Shown one piece after another: positions 60,641 through 64,000 of a DNA stretch of 64,000 bases; position 1 is the stretch's first letter, and each line of letters begins with the position of its first letter. The notes beneath the pieces were generated by a model, which was not told the origin of the DNA, did no database searches, and saw only the letters and a program-made list of their open reading frames with translations. This stretch comes from Pegoplata infirma. Its lineage: Eukaryota > Arthropoda > Insecta > Diptera > Anthomyiidae. The stretch lies in NCBI GenBank assembly GCA_963921195.1, contig OY992541.1:10324951-10388950 (forward strand), given 5' to 3'. A program made the position numbers and the translations under genes.

Positions 60641-60960
60641 CTGGGCGATGATGAGTCAGTCAGTCAGTCAGTCAGTCAGTCAGTCACGTTACTCTTTTAT
60701 ATATATAGATTATTTTTATTACCGTTTGAGAAGAGTACACGCCATTATTACATTTTCTATGTACCGGCCTTTTTCAATTAAAAACCAGTTTCAATAGTAA
60801 ACTTTAAACATGTTTTCTGCAAAATCAAATATTTTGAGTTGTGACTCTATACAAGTAAAGGAGCGATATATACTTTATGGGGTCCCATACCGATATTTCG
60901 ATGAGTTACAAACGGAATGACAAACTTATATATACCCTCTATCACTAAGTGGAGGGTATA

Positions 60961-62270
60961 AAAATTGATACAATTTGATCCTGAATTTGGTCAAATCTAT
61001 TTATATCAAATTGATCTTATAATATCTATTTTTATACAATTTGATTAGCAAAACCAAAATACGAATCTAATCATATGTGGAGCAATATCTAACCACATAA
61101 AGTGGATCAACCGTATCAAAATGATAGATATAATTTTATATTAATTTATACGGACCCGAGTAAAAAAGTTTTTTATATAATTTTATATAATTATATAAAA
61201 TTTGATAAAATTATATATAATTATATAAAATTATATAAAGAAGTTTTTGTTTTCAAAAAATTTGATAAAATTATATATAATTTGATTAAATTATATGAAA
61301 TTATATCCGAATTTTTTTTATATAAAATTTTATCAAATCTTACATAATTTTATATAATTTTATAAAATTTTATGAAATTATATATAATTTTATCTAATTT
61401 TATAAAATTATATATAATTAGATATAATTTTATAAAATTTTATATAAAAATAATTCGGATATAATTATATATAAGTTTATCAAATTATATATAATTTTAT
61501 ATATCCGATTTTTTTTTTATATAAAAGTTTATAAAATTATATCAAATTATATCTAATTTAATAGAATTTTTTATATAAAATTAGATAAATTTATATAAAA
61601 TTTGATACAATTTAATTTAAAAAATATTCGGATATAATTACATATGATTTTATCAAATTAAAACAGTAACTTTTTAGTATATTTGGGTAACGAAATCACT
61701 TACTAAAACTTTTACTGTAGAATTATTTTGTGTAGTTTTTGAACCCACTAAATCCCCGGATATGGCCGATAACACGAGCCACCCCAACCTTGAAATCGTC
61801 ACTTTTTAAAATATGTTTTTGGTTTTAGGCAAATCGGTGTATAACGGCTAGGATACTTTCCGTGTAATTGGCATACAAATTTTTCTGGACTTTGAAAAGA
61901 TTTTTTTTTTTTTTGCCATTAAAAAAAAAAATGCCTGCCTAATGTACATATTTATAATTATTTTGTTATTTTACCATTAGAAAACAACTACAAGTTAATT
62001 AGAAATTAAACACACGTACATGCTCAAACATATACCAAATGCAGAAGGAACACTTTTTAGGGTAATGGATTTTTTAAAGAGGCATTTCCAATTGAAATGT
62101 TTACTTAATGTACGATATAAATAGATTAGCTGCCAAACTTTCAAGCATATATAAATTATATACTATTACAACAGTAGTTTGGAATGTTTATGTACCTTTT
62201 GTTAATGGATTAATAATAATAATAATGTTAAAATAAGTTAAGTCTAAACCCGAGTAAAAAAAAAAATTGT
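60961..62270. repeat. AT-rich inverted and dispersed repeats
   Basis: 60965-61150 is the reverse complement of the dispersed repeat at 21790-22070 and 62290-62550. From 61155 (CCCGAGTAAAAAAGTTTTT) to about 61640 it is TATAAAATT filler like 52.8-55.2 kb. From 61660 to 62270 there is AT-rich DNA with no identified content. Confidence 0.6.
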
Positions 62271-62279
62271 GATAGGTTT

Positions 62280-62858
62280 ATTAGACTCCAGAGTAAACAT
62301 TTTCTGATATAATCATATATAATTTGATACAATCTCATATGAGTTAACATGCTTCCGTATAAATTTATATCAAATTATATCTATCACTTTGATACGGTTG
62401 ATCCACTTTATAGGGTTAGATATTGCTCCATATATGATTAAATTCGTATTTTGGTTTTGCTCATCAAATTATATATGAATAGATATTATAAGATCAATTT
62501 GATATAATTAGATTTGACCAAATTCAGGATCAAGTTGTATCAATTTTTATATTTTTTGATCTAAAGTAATACAATTAGATATTATTTGATACAACCATTT
62601 TACGGATCAAATTAGATCTATTTAGTAAAATTAGCATAATATTTTTACTAGGGAATTAGATTTGACCAAATTCAGGATCAAATTGTATTAATTTTTATAT
62701 TTTTTTATCTAAAGTAATACAATTAGATATAATTTGATACAACCATTTTACGGATCAAATTAGATCTATTTAGTAAAATTAGCATAATATTTTTACTAGG
62801 GATTAACATAATATTTTTACTAGGGATTAACATAATATTTTTACAAGGGCTGGCCCTT
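62280..62858. repeat. AT-rich dispersed repeat with a 148-bp tandem duplication
   Basis: The stretch from 62506 (AATTAGATTTGACCAAATTC) to 62653 is repeated at 62654-62799. Then TTAACATAATATTTTTACTA is repeated in short steps to 62850. It ends TACTAGGG/ACAAGGG, the same end word as the outer element at 52.8-55.2 kb. Confidence 0.75.
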
Positions 62859-63150
62859 ATTTTTAAAGTAGCTCCAAATCGCGCTCCCCGGGGCTCATTT
62901 TGTAAGGTTACCGGAAAAACTAATCCAGAAAAAAATTTAGCTCATTTGAATAATTTTTGAGCTATCCAAAGCCCTTCAAAGTTTTGAAAAACGATTACAG
63001 GGGGAAAATATGACTTTTTATTCATTTTTTCCATATTTTGAGTTAAGTTTTAATTTAAATAACTACTAAATTGTGATTTGCAGTAAATTGTCTCTCTAAT
63101 AAGGCAATGAACACTAAAATCAGCAAAAAAAATATGGTTGCGACATGATC
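62859..63150. repeat. Diverged relative of the 1-2550 long-TIR element arm
   Basis: Order of phrases matches one arm of the left-edge element: TTTTGAAAAACGATTACAGG, AAAATATGACTTTTT, ATTTTGAGTTAAGTTT, ATTGTGATTTGCAGTAAA and CTCTCTAATAAGGCAATGAA against its TTTCTAATAAGGTACTAAAA. Similarity is by eye and patchy. Confidence 0.5.
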
Positions 63151-64000
63151 ACTGCAACTATACAATGATCTTTAAGGTCAGATATGATTGTGGAAACCAA
63201 GTTATCGATCTTAAAATTGTATTTAAACATTTATATGGTTGCTTTAAGCCTTTAATAGTCGTTTCAATCATGATTACATGATTGCTTAATTAAAAAGTAA
63301 AATATGGTTGTTGTAACAATGTTATTGTTACTGATATTCTCGATACAGCAAAAATTTGAACATTATATGATAATAACAATAATTTTATAATCACAGTTAA
63401 ATGAATATTGATGTTTGCAAACATACACCCAAAAAAAAAACGTGGGTTTTCAATACTAAAAATTTAACTAAATTTTAGTCCAAAAGGACCTAGGGCAGGA
63501 ATTAGTAACCAATACTAAAATTTTTTACTAATATTATTCAAAACCAGTAAAAATTTTAGTACTTTGAAGATACTAAAATTAGTAACTTATTAGTAGTTTG
63601 CAGAGACCAAATAAAACAGTTATATGTGTTATTTTGCGTTAAAAAAATCATTAAACGAATGTTGTCCAAAATATGCATTATATATATGAAAAGACTTCTA
63701 GAGATGTCCCGTGTTAAAATTTGCAATAACTTTTATTTTTTGATTTTTATCAATTAAAGTATAAAATAACAGTAATTAAAAACTTTTTGTTCAAAAAGTT
63801 TAAAATAACATTTATTTATTTTAAATAACTCTTATAACAGTTATTTTTAATCAAATCAATCAAAGTTTTAATGTTCAAATCAATAATTGAAGAATTAGCT
63901 ATCAATAGGATTCTTTTGTATGCGTTTATTTTAGTTTTACTTAAATATATCAAATTTTATAAGGCTCAAAGAGTATTTGATAACAGTTAAAAAAAATAAA
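63151..64000. other. AT-rich, no gene seen
   Basis: At 63440-63600 the words ACTAAAATTTT, TTAGTA and complements alternate (possible foldback). Nothing else recognised up to the window end. Confidence 0.4.

Larger units (their letters stand above)
57305..60709 (-). mobile_element. Non-autonomous Helitron packed with minisatellite (3.4 kb)
   Basis: On the minus strand it begins TCTATATATATAAAAGAGTA at 60709, preceded by A. It ends with a hairpin (CCGGTA-ACGAAG-TACCGG, about 57316-57335), GATGGTAAGCTAG and then host T. 5' TC, 3' hairpin, CTAG and insertion between A and T are all Helitron rules. A GACT tetramer run is just inside the 5' end, then seven 145-bp units, then the 16-bp array, then unique AT-rich sequence. 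No Rep/helicase is encoded. Confidence 0.93.
57175..60865. mobile_element. MITE (286 bp without insert) hosting a Helitron
   Basis: The termini CGCTCCTTTACTTGTATAG and CTATACAAGTAAAGGAGCG are perfect inverted repeats, with further similarity inward (CATAACTCAAAA against TTTTGAGTTGTG). A 4-bp ATAT target duplication is implied by the host HINE-B. The Helitron lies at 57305-60709. Confidence 0.88.
56659..60960 (-). mobile_element. HINE-B repeat split by a MITE that contains a Helitron
   Basis: The first part is 56659-57174 (hairpin to CATCATGAATATAT). The rest, ATATATACTTTATGGGGTCC to GGAGGGTATA, is 60866-60960. The 3.7-kb insertion at 57175-60865 leaves ATAT on both sides. Confidence 0.9.

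Noticed and set aside
60655..60686. Run of CAGTCAGT tetramers as a possible CRISPR-like or regulatory array
   Set aside because: It is the GACT-type tetramer run just inside a Helitron 5' end; units are contiguous with no spacers.

Overview
The window is an AT-rich, transposon-dense stretch of an insect genome. The only host gene I can identify is the plasma-membrane calcium-transporting ATPase (PMCA), on the minus strand. Its protein is very close to the fly PMCA, and the dominant repeats match the mini-me/DINE-1 (Helentron-associated) type known from flies, with GTCY tetramer runs, a conserved block and a 3' hairpin. I therefore infer a higher dipteran, probably a calyptrate such as a blow fly. 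The species is not established.

PMCA: thirteen coding exons can be joined in frame from the ATG at 47787 down to 33351 (3119 coding bases, 1039 complete codons). They give the whole catalytic pump: actuator TGES, calcium-site PEGL, phosphorylation motif DKTG, hinge TGDGTND and the transmembrane segments. The last exon breaks off at a strong splice donor just before the expected C-terminal calmodulin-binding tail, which is not recognisable between 1 and 33350. Five exons lie at 41.6-47.8 kb and eight at 33.3-36.2 kb. The two introns of 4.6 and 5.4 kb hold most of the transposons inside the gene. A 36-base in-frame lysine-rich exon in the first of these is a candidate alternative (site A) exon. 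An acceptor 12 bases before the ATG means the 5' UTR begins further right, so 47.8-64 kb is probably a long 5' intron.

Transposons: (1) two related HINE families, called HINE-A and HINE-B here, share a 7-bp-stem hairpin with different loops (ATTCGGC-ACA-GCCGAAT and ATTCGGC-AAG-GCCGAAT). (2) A 300-bp MITE, called MITE-7, has CACAGACT ends and a 7-bp target duplication; four insertions show the duplication exactly. (3) Six hAT-type non-autonomous elements have perfect 8-bp target duplications. (4) One Helitron has clear ends and a second is degraded. (5) Other inverted-repeat elements include a 2.5-kb long-TIR element at the left edge, a pogo-like MITE and large AT-rich foldback elements. (6) There are four LINE remnants (R1/LOA-like, Jockey-like, an RT fragment, RTE-like) and one tRNA-derived SINE. 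Nesting is extreme: at 10.35-15.0 kb one HINE holds two MITEs and a hAT element, and each MITE holds a further HINE. At 56.7-61.0 kb a HINE holds a MITE, which holds a Helitron full of minisatellite.

Layout: 1-10.3 kb long-TIR element, HINEs, an inverted duplication and a hAT MITE; 10.35-15 kb nested stack; 15-17.5 kb LINE remnants and HINE-B; 18-29.7 kb hAT, HINE and inverted-repeat elements; 29.7-33.35 kb relatively repeat-poor; 33.35-47.8 kb PMCA; 48-64 kb Helitrons, HINEs, AT-rich foldback elements and tandem arrays. No complete transposase, reverse transcriptase or integrase gene was seen.
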